Assembly (NCBI GenBank): GCA_019915135.1
Contig: JAHLMK010000001.1
Span: 1,364,001-1,428,000 of the forward strand
From: Strobilurus pachycystidiatus
Lineage: Eukaryota; Basidiomycota; Agaricomycetes; Agaricales; Physalacriaceae
Direction of reading: 5' to 3'
DNA length: 64,000 bases
Both the position numbers and the translations under genes were made by a program. This document shows, piece after piece, positions 1-12,727 of this stretch. Position 1 is the first letter of the stretch. Each line of letters opens with the position of its first letter. Under the pieces are notes generated by a model, which did no database searches, was not told the origin of the DNA, and worked only from the letters and a program-made list of their open reading frames with translations.

Positions 1-3000
1 CACCTCCGTGTATTCCAGATTTTTCCGGAGTACTCCGCGCCGATTTTCACTGGGGTTGAAGATCGGCAGCGAGGTACGGGGAAGGGCCGATTAATGTTCT
101 CGATCAAGCGCAAAAAGGCGCGTCGATACTCATTCCAAGGTCTGCAGTTCGCATAGGATGGCTGCTGGCACATCGGAATGAAATTTGACGCGGGAAAAGA
201 AGGCGCGGAGATGAACGTTCCCACCCATGAGAGAAAGCGCCGGTTTCAGGCAACAGAGGTACACTGATTCAGGCGTACCCGCGGGAGAAGACGTATGGTA
301 AGAGAAGCGGGCCGTAAGAATGCCCCTACAGCACATTTGTGAGGAGAAATGCGCGCACAGAAGCCCACATAGGCTGCAAAGACGGTGGTGTATGACACGA
401 ACAGAGAGTCAGCGGGGTAAGTAAGTATGTAACCTGTAGAGAACTCAGAAGGGGCGGCGTCCCACTGACCCAGGCACTTGCAATGTGGGCTCAACATCAA
501 CCTTCGTCCTGTGAACGGCACAACTATATGGAAACAATGAGCCAGTCAAAGTTGTTGATACGGGGCTAGGGAACAGTAATTCATTCAAACGCAAGAAAAG
601 TCAACGACCACTTGCCATTTCGGTGAAATACCTAGCGTCTCTGGGGACCTGATCGTAGCTCCCGTATAAACAATAACGACAGGGAATTCATTGTCTAGAC
701 GGCGGACGACGAGACAACGAGGATGTCGCAAGTCTACTAGTGATACGCGCTGGTGCGAGCATTTTGAGGGCACCGAATTGGCCTACCTAGACGCTCTCAG
801 ACAGGATCGTACTCGGTACGCTCTATTATGAGGCAGAGAGTGAAACGCATGTTGAAACTCTGACAGCGTTAGTCGACATGTGGCGCCCCGGTATCTACAA
901 TGATAGCAGGGATTGGTTGGCTTTCAAAGAATCAGGACCCGAGAGCAGAGATAATTTTCGTTACCGTCATACCGTCTTCGAAGGCTGTCACTACTATGCA
1001 GGCCGAGAAAAACGACGCATCGAGGTGCAAATTGAGCATGTGTTCGACCCGGCGAGTACGACCAAGGTATAGCTGCGCCAGGATCTAGAGGAAACCTATA
1101 TTCTGGAATATGATCCCTCGAACTGATAATTGTGTCACAGTTGAATCCGGAAAGATCATCATAGACTGGTACAAGCAGTTCAATTCTTACCTCACGGACC
1201 AGTCAGTTCATTGTAGGATCGCGCCACATAACCCGCGAGGTCTTACTCAGCCGAAAGCATACAGCGGACGAGTCTAGAATAGAAGTCACCCCACACCGTA
1301 GACCGCTTCAAAACGGAGTCAAGGGATTCTTGGCTACTTCGCAGGTGCACTATCCTGGCCTCGTGCCGGGTATTATCACCGCACAGACCTTAGACAGAGA
1401 CGATCATTAGCACTCTACGAAGGGTCTGCCCTTCGTTCAGTGCTGTTTTGAAGCCTAGAAACTGCGGAGTCAGCAAACCACAAGACGATAACCCAACTTT
1501 GAAGAGACTCTTCTCATCCATGGGCACGTCAATCGCCACAGCATGCATCTTCGAACAGAGGCCATGAGCATCGAGCGATCCCAACGCAGCAGATTTGAAA
1601 ATCTCGTCATCTGAAGCCATCTCCGGGATACTTGTCAGCGCCAGGCGTAGTGTCTTCTGTCATTATCAGAAACGTCTTCGAGGTCCGATCCGGCCCACTG
1701 GGGCGGGTATTGAGCGCAAGAGATTGACTATATCGAGCATCAGGATACCTTCCTCCCGCGGATGCCCATATACTATTCAGAAATCATACTCCAAGGTACG
1801 CCAATTTCCGGCATGTGCTGGTACATACCTCGAGGCAACGCAAATCTGTTGCAGACGCCTTCCGCGGGCTTCAAATTGAGATCCTATCATCCTAGTTCAT
1901 CAGACGACTCCGGGAATGTCAACGAAATTGATGCGGCTGGTAAAATGATTACTTCGCATGTCCTGGATGAAATCAGAGACGGTGAAACTTACCGGCAGTA
2001 TTGCCATCATCCTTCATTGCTCATCTTGATTCTTCAGTTTTCGAAAGGGGACGAGCAGTAGTTATTATTCAATATGTCTCCAGGAGCCTGGTGACGCACG
2101 CTGGAGTTGTTGAAGGTCGGGAGACTGTCGGGAGCGCGGAGATGGAGGGCCAAGTGACTGTCGCTTAGGCTTTCGATTATTGGACATTCGGCAAGCTTGA
2201 CTTTGAAGGCGAGACTGCTGACATCTATGCGTAAGCACGGAAACTGGATACTTAGCAAGTGTGACCTTCAAGGAGAATAGTCGACATCTGTGGAAAAGAA
2301 TGGCACCATTGGTAGAAGACTACAAAGGGTTAGCTCTGGACATACAAATTCGGAGAGTGCGTCGTACACTTACTTATATCAAGGGTATTATATAACGACT
2401 GCATGTTACTGTCGTACATAGGCTTTCTCAGCTGACGCACCTTCGCAGAAATTGAGACCATTCCAGTAGCAGTATGGACACACGAGTTTAAGAAGTAGCG
2501 TCAGTAGCAGAAGGCAACACTGGAGCCAGCGTTGGGGTGCGCTGAGAGAACAATGACAAGGGCTGCACGACCCACGTGCCCCGATCATACTGGTCACGCG
2601 TGACGCGCTTCCTTTTCGGCTACTATGTGGCGCAAAAAAGGTTCGATCTATATCAAAATCTTGCTTTCGAGCAGACCCATTGAGCGTTAATCGCGACGGA
2701 GTTTATGATCCATGATATAAATTCTCTCCACTCCAGGTCAGGAATACCATATAGGACCGTGTTGGCTCCTTAATTGCCGATCGATTGAAGTTCTTGGTTG
2801 ATGATACATAGGCTAGGTTCAGCCAAATCCGAGCATCCAAAGCATGAGTATAATCACTAATCGCGGCCGACAGCTTCGCTGCTTCTCCATGAATCTGAAA
2901 CGCGCTGTTGGCAACATGGAGACATTCCCTCGTTTCGTACCTCCATTTCAGGTGGTCGCCGACATGCATGTTCGTGTATTCGTGTCTCCACTGACCCTTG

Positions 3001-4353
3001 GTGCAACATGTGGCCCGCCAGAACTTCATGCGTCACGCTTCACCGCAAGTCCCCCGAAGGCATCGTTTCATGCATATGGATCCACTTTTCAGCATATGTG
3101 TCACTGTATCGACAATTCATGAGTGAAAATATGAGAGAAAATTACCTACCTCTCGATAAACGTTTGAGTGACAGACAGTCTAGCCGCCAAACTTGTGACA
3201 TTGCTCCTCACTCCGGCGATGTCAGTCTTCATTTCCTTCTGTCAGTATCAGCTATCAAGACAAGTTCCGACCCACCAGACTCGGGGATATGCAGGCCTGA
3301 TACAGGCCTTCCTGCTGGGCTAGTGCGGCTGAGAAGGTTGCCCGTCTCAATCTGGTGCTTCTGGGGATCAATCGTTCGGGCACGTCAGTTTCAAGCCATT
3401 ACCATCTTGTGTCCCAGGTACGTCTTGGTATAGACAATTCGCCAGTCTTCCTTCTCCCGCGGCGGGTCAAATTCATTATTGTCCCCTTTTCTCCGCCTGC
3501 CGGGTGACGCTCTGATGGCGCTAAGTGGCCAACTCCCGAGGACATTGGCATGTGTCTGTTTGTCTCCCGAATCAAATGTCTGGTTCTACAACAGCTCAAT
3601 GTTGCATACTCAAGGATTGAATAAACCAGTTCTCTGATGAATATCTTATGTATACACTTACGAAAGCATTTTGATGCTAGGGTGAGAGCATACATGTCCT
3701 ATGAGCGTGCCGGCCGCGTGTCCAGGCTTTCTCGTACATTTCCAGTCGCACAGACATATGCGCTAGTGAGAACGTATCCAAGACCATCCTTTTCTTCATG
3801 TGGAGTTAGGGAGCAAGGGTGTCGAAGCTCATGTCCACAAATCAACAGAACTGTGGCGCATCACATTCACCAGGTGGCAATTGCCGCGGATATTTCTTGT
3901 AAGTCGTGTATTCAAACTATGTATTGTATTCGGCCGGAACTTTAAAGCAATTGACTTCGCTCGTCAATTGTACACTGACAATAGCAAAGACATCCAGAGG
4001 GCTTCTTCATCATGGAGCTCACAACATGTAGTCATCAACGCCGCGGATGCTTGTTGGAATAGAATTTTCGCGGGTAACGCTAACTTCCTTGGACAGAGGA
4101 TGCCCTCTCACCTGTTAAAGTTCTGTCTGCGCCCTGACAGTAAACTAGATAATGTAACGCGGTGAGTATTCCCAAATCGAACGAGTTATGACCGATGACC
4201 AGGAATCCAATTGTAAGATATATACTACATAGACTGGGAAGATAACTAGGGAAACACACTAAGTGATAGAGATGCATATGAGATGAGATGATTGCGGGAA
4301 GGATGGCGTGGATGTTATAAAAATTGGTTAGTATGATACAAGAATGTCAGTGG
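1..4353. other. gene-poor region, no supported gene
   Basis: I find no recognisable protein, RNA or transposon here. Open frames are short and overlap on both strands without domain-like content. The most coding-like stretches are 1390..1620 on the minus strand (76 codons, true ATG) and 1762..2061 on the plus strand (99 codons). Neither resembles a family I know, and no neighbouring frame continues them across plausible introns. This could be an old transposon graveyard or contain a lineage-specific gene I cannot see. Confidence 0.5.
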
Positions 4354-6720
4354 CTAGTGCCATGCGCCCCAACCAACGCTGTTGGGCTTGCCACTGATTT
4401 CGTCATCGTCGTCGCTCTCACTGTCTGAGGACGAGGATGAGTCGGAGTCTGAGTCGAGTGGAGCGGCAGGGTTTACGGGAAGGGGAGAAGGGGGAGAAGG
4501 TTCGACGACGGGAAGAGCTGCAATAGGCAATGGAGTGGGTTCTGGCAGCGCTGGAACAGACGTCGGTACAGCCGGCAAGGAAGTAACCGTCTGTACGATG
4601 GTCGCGTCCGCAGGGAGGGAGGCGTCCACAGTAGGCGGCACTGGCGCGGAAGCTACTGGAGTAGCCTCCTTCAACTTGTCGGCGGCTGCCTGCTTGGCCG
4701 CCTCGTCCTTCTTGACCTCTTTCTCTTGCTTCTTCTTCTCCTCCCGCTTCCGTGTTTTCTCCTCTCTCTGTCGTCTTCCCTCCCTTTCCTCTTCAACCCA
4801 CTTGCCCACACCACGCGCGGCCTCTTCGGGATTGCTCTTCCAGCGCAACAACCAACCTTGCAAGGCAGCAACACTGAACTCGTCTTCGGGAACTCCGTCA
4901 GCGAAAGTCTTAGCCAGACGACCGAGCTCCTTGGCACTGAGAGGTTTCGCTGAGTGACCAGAGTTGGCTATAGATGGGTCGACGGGTGGCGGCAAGTACG
5001 CCTGATTAGAAGCTCCGAAGGTGGCTTCCGATGGAAGAGATGTCGTCGATGAAGCAGCGGATGGTGACATAGACCATAGAGTCGATGAAGTACTTGACGG
5101 CGGTGAAGGCAGCTCGATGCCTGCTAGTTCAGCTTCATCAATTTCGGAGATGGGTCGCTCTTCTTCCACGCTAGGGAAAAAGTTGCGGAACAAGGCTTCA
5201 GCTTGCCATTTGCTCGCATTTCGGAACTCTATCCACACATCCATCCGACCAGGGCGCGAGAGCGCTGGATCGAGGCGCTCGAGATGGTTGGTAGTGGCAA
5301 ATAACAATCTGCCTTCTGCAGCTGCTACGCCGTCCAGTGCGTTCAAGAGGCCACTGAGACTGAGAGTGTTGACGTCACTCAGACCGTCGCCGCGCTTGCG
5401 TCTCCTGCCACTAGCCTTGTCCTTCTTCTCCTTCTCCTCCTTCTCCTTTGCAGCCTTCTTGTCATCTTCGCTATCGTCGTCGTCTTCGTCTCGCCTTCCC
5501 ACGCTCCTTCTGAAAGCGGCGTCGAGATCCTCTAAGAGCACGATGCAGCGGCTCGGTACACGTCCCATTAGTGCCATCAGCGTGCTATCGCTGATCCAAC
5601 TACTGCTCAGCGATACCACATAGATGTCGAGCATCAGCTCGCCGGCGAGAGCGTGGATCAGGGAGCTCTTGCCCGATCCGGGGACACCGTGTAGCAGATA
5701 ACCTCTCCGGAAGGGGATCCCACGAGCAGCATACCACGTCTCGCTGCCTAAGAAGTCACGGGTGTCGCGCAAGAGCATCTCCTTGACACCGGGGTTGAGA
5801 ACGATGCTACTCATGGGCCGCTTATGACGCGAGTCCGTCCATGACCAGGAACCGTGAGAGGCTGCGAAGTAGATCTGTATGCGAGAGATAGATTGTGCTT
5901 CGTAGGCGCGTTTGGCTTCCAGAACGAGTTGCTTGAGAATGATGTTTGACCTCGCAACGACACTGGTGACTGTCAATCTTCGCTCAACTCAATGACAGAG
6001 TACGCACCTGATACTGAGCATCTCACAACCACTCCCGTCATTCTTCCTTCCTCTCCGTATTCTTAACCAATGACCACGGTAGTAGATGGTGTGTGTGGTG
6101 TCGAAGGTTGGCTGGAAGACCACCCGTGTCTTAGGTCGGCCGTCCCAACCTCCGCCACCACCACCTCCGAGCTCATCATCACTGCTTCCAGGCTCGTCTT
6201 CATCGGCGAAACCCATTCCGGTGTCGCCGGTGCGCGAGCTCTGTCGCGTCGTGCCTTCGAACTCCCTGGCGCGTTGCCATTCGGGTCTACGAGCGAGCCA
6301 TAGCATAAGCCAATCGTAGGGATAGTCTTCTTCACTGAAGTGTGCCGTTAAGAAGAATGCTGAGGGACAAATGATGAGTGACCGTCTCATAACACGCTAA
6401 TTGCCAAAACCCCAAAAGAAGAAACGGAACCAGAAGACTGGCGCAGCAGGCGTGTCCCAGGCCCGTCAATGCAGGCTGCGCCACAAACCACCTCCTTCCG
6501 GACATGAGCTGAGAGCCTTGAGTACCCGGAGCCCGTGCGAAACAGGGAAAACACGCGAAACGAAACCGAAGTAAGTTGACGCACAGTTGACAAAATGTCC
6601 CCACGCAGCACTTGAGACTCTGCGCGCCGTCTCGACGGTTCCACCTAGTACGACGAGTTTCATGCCGTCGACGGCGGACGAGCCAAGAAGCGGGGTCACC
6701 AAAGACTTGAAGGCGTCCAT
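4354..6720 (-). CDS. BCS1-like mitochondrial AAA ATPase
   Basis: Bcs1 is a AAA chaperone of the mitochondrial inner membrane that moves the folded Rieske protein through the membrane during complex III assembly. Three exons fit: 6585..6720, 6008..6359 and 4354..5977. The N-terminal BCS1_N part carries the typical AHFSEEDYPYDWL block. The AAA module has Walker A GVPGSGKSS, Walker B CIVLLEDLDAA, and an arginine-finger region with LSRPGRMD. Inside the AAA domain, after Walker B, lies a long Asp/Lys/Glu-rich insert. The C-terminal third is a low-complexity tail (Pro/Ser/Ala, then Ser/Asp) absent from yeast Bcs1. Agaricomycetes have many BCS1-like paralogues, so the exact substrate is uncertain. 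The family call is firm; the orthology call is not. Confidence 0.9.
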
Positions 6721-8023
6721 GAGGGAGGGCGGTTACGGGTGTCTGAATAATGTCAGGGTGGGCGTCGGTGTCGGAAGGACTGTGTAGAGTATGACTGTCG
6801 CCTAGACAGACCTGTGCGCGACTTATCGCAGAGTGGGTAAGTCGGAGGGAAGAATGGTGGACGTGGCTTCCTGTGTTGGGGAAGCGGTGCTGGTGTTATG
6901 GTGGGAAATGCAGGATGAGTGCGAGGTGGCCACAATGTGCGGGAGGGTCCTGTTAATATATGCAGCCTGACTTGTGGCGCTCTGACTCGCGTGGCGGCCG
7001 CGAGGCGTGAATGGGGGAGTGGGGGGGACAGCACGTAGCGAGGAACGGCCGGGTGCTGCTATTTGAGAACGGAGGCAGTGCCGGTGTCCACTGATGATGG
7101 GCGGTGGCGAATGCAGAGCAGGAGAGAGATAGCCGCCGCAAGATGAGCGTTCGGGAAGAAAGACGAAAGTCAGGTAGCACGGCCTGAGGGGAAGCACAGC
7201 AAGGCGACGGGTCCGATGACGGCGTGACGCGTACAATATAGGTAAAGTGGACTCACATCGGGACCCTGGACACGTGGTGGCCCGGGTTCGCACGCCACAC
7301 TTGATCCTGGACGTGCATTTGGTGCAATTTGGCGCGATGGGGATGTGAGCGCCGACGGAATTGCTGTCCCAGCTCAGAGGAACGGCGCACACGAAGTGTT
7401 CTACTACAGTAGCCAGCTTATGTGCTGGCAGCCTTATTGTGCAGCAAGCAACCCTTGACTGTAGAGTCAGCACTACTCATCATATCCATGGTGACTTTCA
7501 AATTTACACTTGATGCGGAACGCGGCAGTCTTTCGTGCCACACTTGTGATTCAACATACCTCCATATGCGCTTCCGCGTTCTCACCGCGTTTAACTATGA
7601 TTACTTGCCGCCCACACAACCAGACACAAACCTGCAGCATATCAGACACCCTTCAACTAACTCTATTACCTGTAGACTAGGCGCGCGCTAAGTGAACAAA
7701 CCCGCTCCATAGTGTTCCTCCACAGTCCAATGCTCTCTCCAAATAGACCACTTCTTGATATTTCGCCGGTCCTTCCCTTTCCTTCCCATCCCCGGTCGAT
7801 ATCTCAATGGGCATCGTATTGGTCACAGGTCCGGCCAACGCACCAATCTTGGGACCGGGGAAGGCAAGAAGGACAGGGAACCTGAGAGCTATTGCCATCC
7901 CAAGAACGTTCGTGTGAATGGTAGCTGCCAGTGGTCAGAAATAGGAAGGGCGGGAGAAGTAGTCGTGATGTCTTGCATACTGAGCCCACCTGGTGGAACA
8001 TAGACCGGTGCACAGTCACAAAG
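6721..8023. other. intergenic, upstream of the BCS1-like gene
   Basis: No gene is supported. A 216-codon minus frame at 6823..7473 is Ser/Arg/Pro/His-rich with no domain and is probably chance in GC-rich upstream DNA. Confidence 0.5.
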
Positions 8024-8565
8024 ATGACTCATAGAGTATATGAGCTACTGTGGCAGTTCGCTCATAACTGTAGTCACTGTTATAGCCACAGGACGAGATG
8101 TACCCTTATCCCGGGCCAATGTCGGCGGTGTTCATCATGCAGAATCAAACACTTCGGACGAGTCGCGGTCCGGAGAAGTCTGTCGAGGCCACATGCAGAA
8201 CCATGAACGCTGTTAAGAACCTTATTGAAGTGTGGCGTCGAGATGTCCAGGCAAGTCTAGCCACGATGGACGCAGAAAATGCAGCATTCATGATGGACGC
8301 GGATCTGCCAATGAACATTGAACATAGGCTGACATCTTACTCGGAGAGGGATGGACCTACAAATCGTCGGGCAGTGAGTCCTATTTCTGACCCGCTTGTC
8401 CCATCAGATGTCGCTGATAAGCGGACTTCAACATGTGTGAAGGGTGCGGCGGAGAATGTTGGAATGTCCTTCCCAGAATGCAACGGCATTCATGGAGGCA
8501 AACACCGTGAAGGGACATGCAGATTTCGGAAATCTTCAAGGCAGCGTCGACAATTCGAGGAGTAA
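8024..8565 (+). CDS. possible Cys-cluster (Zn-finger-like) protein, uncertain model
   Basis: From the ATG at 8024 a short exon encodes a cysteine cluster, CSHCYSHRTRC followed by CRRCSSCRIKH. This spacing recalls the zinc-knuckle-like N-termini of many Agaricomycete hypothetical proteins. If an intron runs from a gtccgg donor near 8166 to a ttaag acceptor near 8219, the reading phase is kept into NLIEVWRRDVQASL. A Met/Asp-rich segment follows, and the frame ends at 8565 with a basic tail. The donor is non-ideal and the protein would be short, so this may be a relic. Function is not known; nucleic-acid binding is only a guess from the cysteines. Confidence 0.3.
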
Positions 8566-8832
8566 CGAAGTTCGCTGGTCGTACTTGCTGGCATATGATC
8601 GTCGTGGACCGTTCTTGCCTGGGATCTAGGTCTCAGCAATGTCCTCGAATTGATGAAGTATCGACGGGAAATTGGCCGCCACCGGTGATGATATGGATGG
8701 ATGCATTCGGCAAATAACGAAGAATGAATTCTCGAAGTCGTGCATACGCGAGGTAAACAATGAATTACACGCCATGTGAGAATCTGAGGGTGATGAGGTT
8801 CACTAATCATTGCGGTCATGAATAATTGCGGG

Positions 8833-11168
8833 TCAGGCTGCACTCAACTTGCGAGCGGCTTTCTCGGCGATCTCTTCGTATCGCCTCATTCCACCCTCCA
8901 GCAGCTTCAATCCCCCTTTAAAAACTCTATACACCTTTCCTTTCGTAGAAGGAATATTCACCCGACCCCTACCTCCGTCGTCGCTATCGTCATCGCTGTC
9001 ATCCTCCTCCTCCTCGCCCTCAACCACACATCGCATGAAATATCGATCGTGAGTGACCACGATTAATGCACCTCCAAACCCTTTCAGCGCCGTCACCAGG
9101 GCCTTGATCGTATCGGTGTCAAGATGAGTCGTAACCTCATCCAACACAAGAAGATGCGGCGCCTCGTCACCAACACATGCCCCTAGCGCTACTCGGACTT
9201 TCTGCCCGCCTGACAGGTGTACGAGTGGGACATCCGAAACAACACGTCCGGACAAACCAAGAGTGCCCAAGACTTTGCGTGCGGTGGATTCCCCGAGGTT
9301 GGGGTAGACAGACATGACGTGGGATAGAGCAGTCGTTTCGGGAGGAAGGGCAGTCAGTTTCTCGACCTCGTGCTGGGAGAAATGGGCTACTCGGACACGA
9401 GGATGTAAGGCAATGGTCCCGCTTGACGGCGTGAGCAACCCTAGGGCAAGATTGATTAAAGTCGACTTTCCCGAACCGTTCAGTCCACAGAGGCCAACGC
9501 GTTCCCCGGGATGGACGGTAAGAGTCACATCCGAAAGAACAGGCTTATTTCTGGACTTTGGATACGCGTACGAGACGTGTTCAAGACTCAGTAGCGCTCC
9601 AGGGAATCGTAGAGCAGGTGGATCAAGCGGAATGGCTATCTTCACTGGCGGGTTGACCGATGGGATCTCGATATCCGCACGGCTTTTCAAATGAAATCCT
9701 GGCAGGTCTCGGTTCAGCTTGAATCGTCCACCCTTCATGCCGACCTCCAATCCAGAACGCTCCTCAATCTTCTTCTTCCTCGAAGCAGCCTGCTTCAACT
9801 TTTTATCGTCACCCGTCCTCTTTGCAGCATTGATGTTTCCCTGGATAGTATCCTCCATGTGCGCGGTGTGCTTCTCAGAAACCTCCTTCAGCTTCGTCAT
9901 CCTCTTGATCTGATTCCTCTTCTCGTGTTCATAGGCGGACAAATTGCCTTTGAAAGTCTCGAGCTGCTGTTCCCGCAAGACAAGTAACTCATCGGCCACG
10001 GCGTCGGCAAAGTCGTGGTCGTGGGTGATGACAAGAACAGTGGTATCGGTGAGGGATTGGATGTACGTTTGTAGCCAGATGACAGCGGGAAGGTCCAAAA
10101 AGTTGGTACATTCGTCAAGCAGGAGGACGTCAACTTTCTGGAACAATGCACATGCTAGGGAGCATCGTGTACGCCAACCACCGGAAAGCGACGTGAATGG
10201 CTGGTCTAGCTTGTCCGAAGGGAAGCCGAGACCGAGTAAGATTGTTCGTGCGCGAGCTTCAGCACTTCCAGAGTTGATCTGCGGTGTGATTAATTGAAAA
10301 CGAAGCTGGGCGGTTGTTGGATAGTATTCGTACTGCTTCCAGGAGGTCTTGAATGTCTGTGAGTCGCTCAATGGCATTGGTCGACGCTTGATGTATGTCC
10401 ATCGCGTCAGCTTGAGCTTGCTCAAGTCTGTATTGGAGGAGTTCAATCATGCTTGTCATAGAGGCGAAACACGTACAGTTCCTTCGATTCTTCGACCTTC
10501 TTTTCGAGAGCAATGAGTTCCTTTCTTGCTTTTGCTCCTCTGGCGTTGCTTCGGTACGCCGCGATCTCGCGCTGCTCGGCCAATTTACGCTCCAGATCTT
10601 CATGTTTGAGGTTCCGGATGGCTTTGACCACATCAAGAGGGTCAGCAGATTCCATAGCCTCACTGAGGACTGAAGATATGCGTAAGACTTTGCACACAAT
10701 GCGTGAGAGTGAGCGGATATACCTTTGGATTGCTTGAGGGCGCGCTGCCGACGGGTATCGCTCTGGATCACGTATTCAAAAACAGTCAATGCCTCGTTCG
10801 TCGGTGCGGCGGGATCGAGGGCAGTGCCAGCGAGGATGTTCTGACCCAGAAGGAGCATGCGAATGCCCCAGGATACACCTGGTATTCGCCCCTCAGCCAG
10901 CGCGCGCATCAGGGCTTCATACATTCAGAAAATTGTGCAATTGGGCTAATAAAAACATACTAGATTTGCCGACTCCATTCCTCCCAGCTAGCACATAATG
11001 AACGTCTTCGAGTAGCTTGAAATCCGTGCGCGCGATGACCTCCTTGTCGCCGATGGAAATACTGAGGTTGCGGACGTCGACCTCCTTGCTGGTCGGGACA
11101 TCGACGGCATCGAGATGAAAGCGGCTTTGAGCAGCAGTCACGGTGAGTGTATTGGATGACTTGGGCAT
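8833..11168 (-). CDS. ABC-F family ATPase (two ABC domains, no membrane part)
   Basis: ABC-F proteins are soluble twin-cassette ATPases that act on ribosomes in translation or ribosome assembly (Gcn20, Arb1, New1, eEF3 group). The start is ATG 11168, and at least three introns fall in the first third. Cassette 1 has Walker [10 protein letters not shown], a long helical arm region, signature LSGGW and Walker [11 protein letters not shown] charged linker with a [22 protein letters not shown] basic helix follows, as is usual between ABC-F cassettes. Cassette 2 has [14 protein letters not shown] and LLVLDEVTT. An acidic insert and a short helical tail end the protein. The residues after the catalytic Glu differ from the usual EPTNHLD in both halves ([14 protein letters not shown]), so it belongs to a divergent ABC-F clade rather than being a plain Arb1 or Gcn20. 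Confidence 0.88.
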
Positions 11169-11690
11169 GCTAAGAAATGAGAAGACGATGGTGAGAAAGG
11201 ATCTTGGACGCAATTATTGATCATGGTGGCCTGATGGTGGCACGAACGGAGCCGTGCTGACTAGGAAACTGTCACCGCAGATACAACCTCGGATGCGGAA
11301 GCTCGGACCGAGGTCAACACGACTTGTGCGCATGCAACGTGACATCTCAAGCGTTTCGTCGCGCGTTTCTGTGGCCATGGTTGTGGCTGTTATACATCGC
11401 ATGATGATAAAGCCAAATGCCAAAACTCGCTCATAATCCGATGGACGCGTCAGGCCTGTACACGGGCATAATGGCATGGGCCGTCGTCACGGTGCATACA
11501 TATCCTGAGTGTGTTGCGGCTCATATTGTTGGCTTGGAAAGGTCTATCCCAGCTTCTCGAATCTCGGGAGAGCCCTCAAGTTACTCCGATAGTCCAGTCA
11601 AAATATAAAGTCCATTGCAAAGCTCTAACTACATTGCCGCAATGCGTCCTCCTCCAGAATTCGACTCTCTACCCTCAACGTCACGTTAAC
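11169..11690. other. intergenic, no gene seen
   Basis: This is the upstream region of the ABC-F gene and the downstream region of the small minus-strand gene. It has only short unsupported frames. Confidence 0.5.
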
Positions 11691-12273
11691 TCAGGCGTCA
11701 ACCCAGAGTTCGAACATCTGGTCAAAGTTGCCATCACAGGTGGCGAGATACATGGGCTGGTCGAGGGCAGGGGAACCTTGGACACAGCACCCGTTGTTCA
11801 CGTTGAAGATCTTGCACCCAAGACCGGCGTAGTAACCCGTAGGATAGCTGGGCGAGTCGCAGATATCACACTTGAGGCCTTGAGGTTCCAAGCTTGGTTG
11901 CTGTTAAATGGGCTCTGTTTAGCCAAGTGAATGACGGTCATTGGCGAGTAGGACATACTGGTCCGTGAAGTCAAGAGCCCTCATCTCGAGAACGAAGTTC
12001 GTATCGGCGGCGTACGAAACAACAAGGCTCTAAGCCTATAGGCGCTGAGGAAGAATTAGACTTCATCATCCTCAAGAGACGAGAACAATTGCTTGATGGT
12101 GTACCTTTCACCATCTTCGCGTTGTTCGATGGAGGACTCGGGATGATCGTGGTTTAGGATGCGAAGGCGGGCAACGACTTCAGCGTCGACGGCAGAGAAG
12201 CTCATGGCCCACTTGCGCTGGCCGCTGAGGATGGTCAGACCAGCGCTCACGATGGCGGGAGTGCAAGTGGTGC
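11691..12273 (-). CDS. small Cys-containing hypothetical protein, 5' end unresolved
   Basis: Minus-strand exons encode a middle part (AGLTILSGQRKWAMSFSAV, then an acidic stretch ending SSLEDDE), a short exon (SYAADTNFVLEMRALDF) and a last exon with KCDICDSPSYPTGYYAG, VNNGCCVQG and a stop at 11691. The segments read as natural protein in matching orientation, and splice signals near 12040 and 11900 roughly connect them, but one intron would be only about 35 bp. No good ATG with a signal peptide was found upstream. A stop lies just upstream in the frame of the first segment, so an upstream exon is missing or the gene is damaged. The size suggests a small protein, perhaps secreted. Function is unknown. 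Confidence 0.45.
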
Positions 12274-12486
12274 TTGTTGGGGGTCGCAGAAATTATGTCC
12301 ATCGACAAAGCAGAGAGAAGGACAACGAGAATGGAAGAAGTGGAAGGCAGTGTCTTGTTTAGGTGAAAGGGATCGGCTTTCGTTGAAAGTAAGAGTGATC
12401 AAGAGATAAGGCGCTTAAAGCTAGAAGGTGAATGAAGAATCATAGTCAATGCAGCCAGCCTTTTAGACCAGGAGAGAGCCAAGGGT

Positions 12487-12727
12487 CTTCGGCGTGTCAG
12501 CAAGGATTGACGCGGCTCGGCCGGTGCGAATGAGACGTTTGAATGAGGACCGACTTGAGAACCATAGTGCACGGACGATGTAAAAGGCGTTTGCGGTAGG
12601 GTTTTCAGCGTGTCAGCAAGAATTGACAGGGCTCGGCCGACGCAAACGAGGCGTTTAAATGAAGTTCGTCTGCAGGATCGACATGAAGACCCATGTGCAC
12701 GGACGGTGTCAAAGGCATTTGCGGTAG
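12487..12727. repeat. two-copy direct tandem repeat, about 113 and 126 bp
   Basis: Copy 1 (about 12487..12599) and copy 2 (about 12602..12727) share the order gtgtcagcaag, gctcggccg, gcgttt-type blocks, gtgcacggacg and ttgcggtag. Copy 2 holds extra bases in its middle. Point differences show the duplication is not recent. It lies upstream of the small Cys-containing gene. Confidence 0.8.

Noticed and set aside
4382..4957. 191-codon plus-strand frame
   Set aside because: Lies opposite the Ser/Asp/Pro-rich tail of the BCS1-like gene; composition is the mirror of that low-complexity coding strand.
5021..5623. 200-codon plus-strand frame
   Set aside because: Antisense to the AAA core of the BCS1-like gene; Ser/Leu-rich with no domain.
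6823..7473. 216-codon minus-strand frame
   Set aside because: Ser/Arg/Pro/His-rich, no domain, sits in upstream GC-rich DNA; likely chance.
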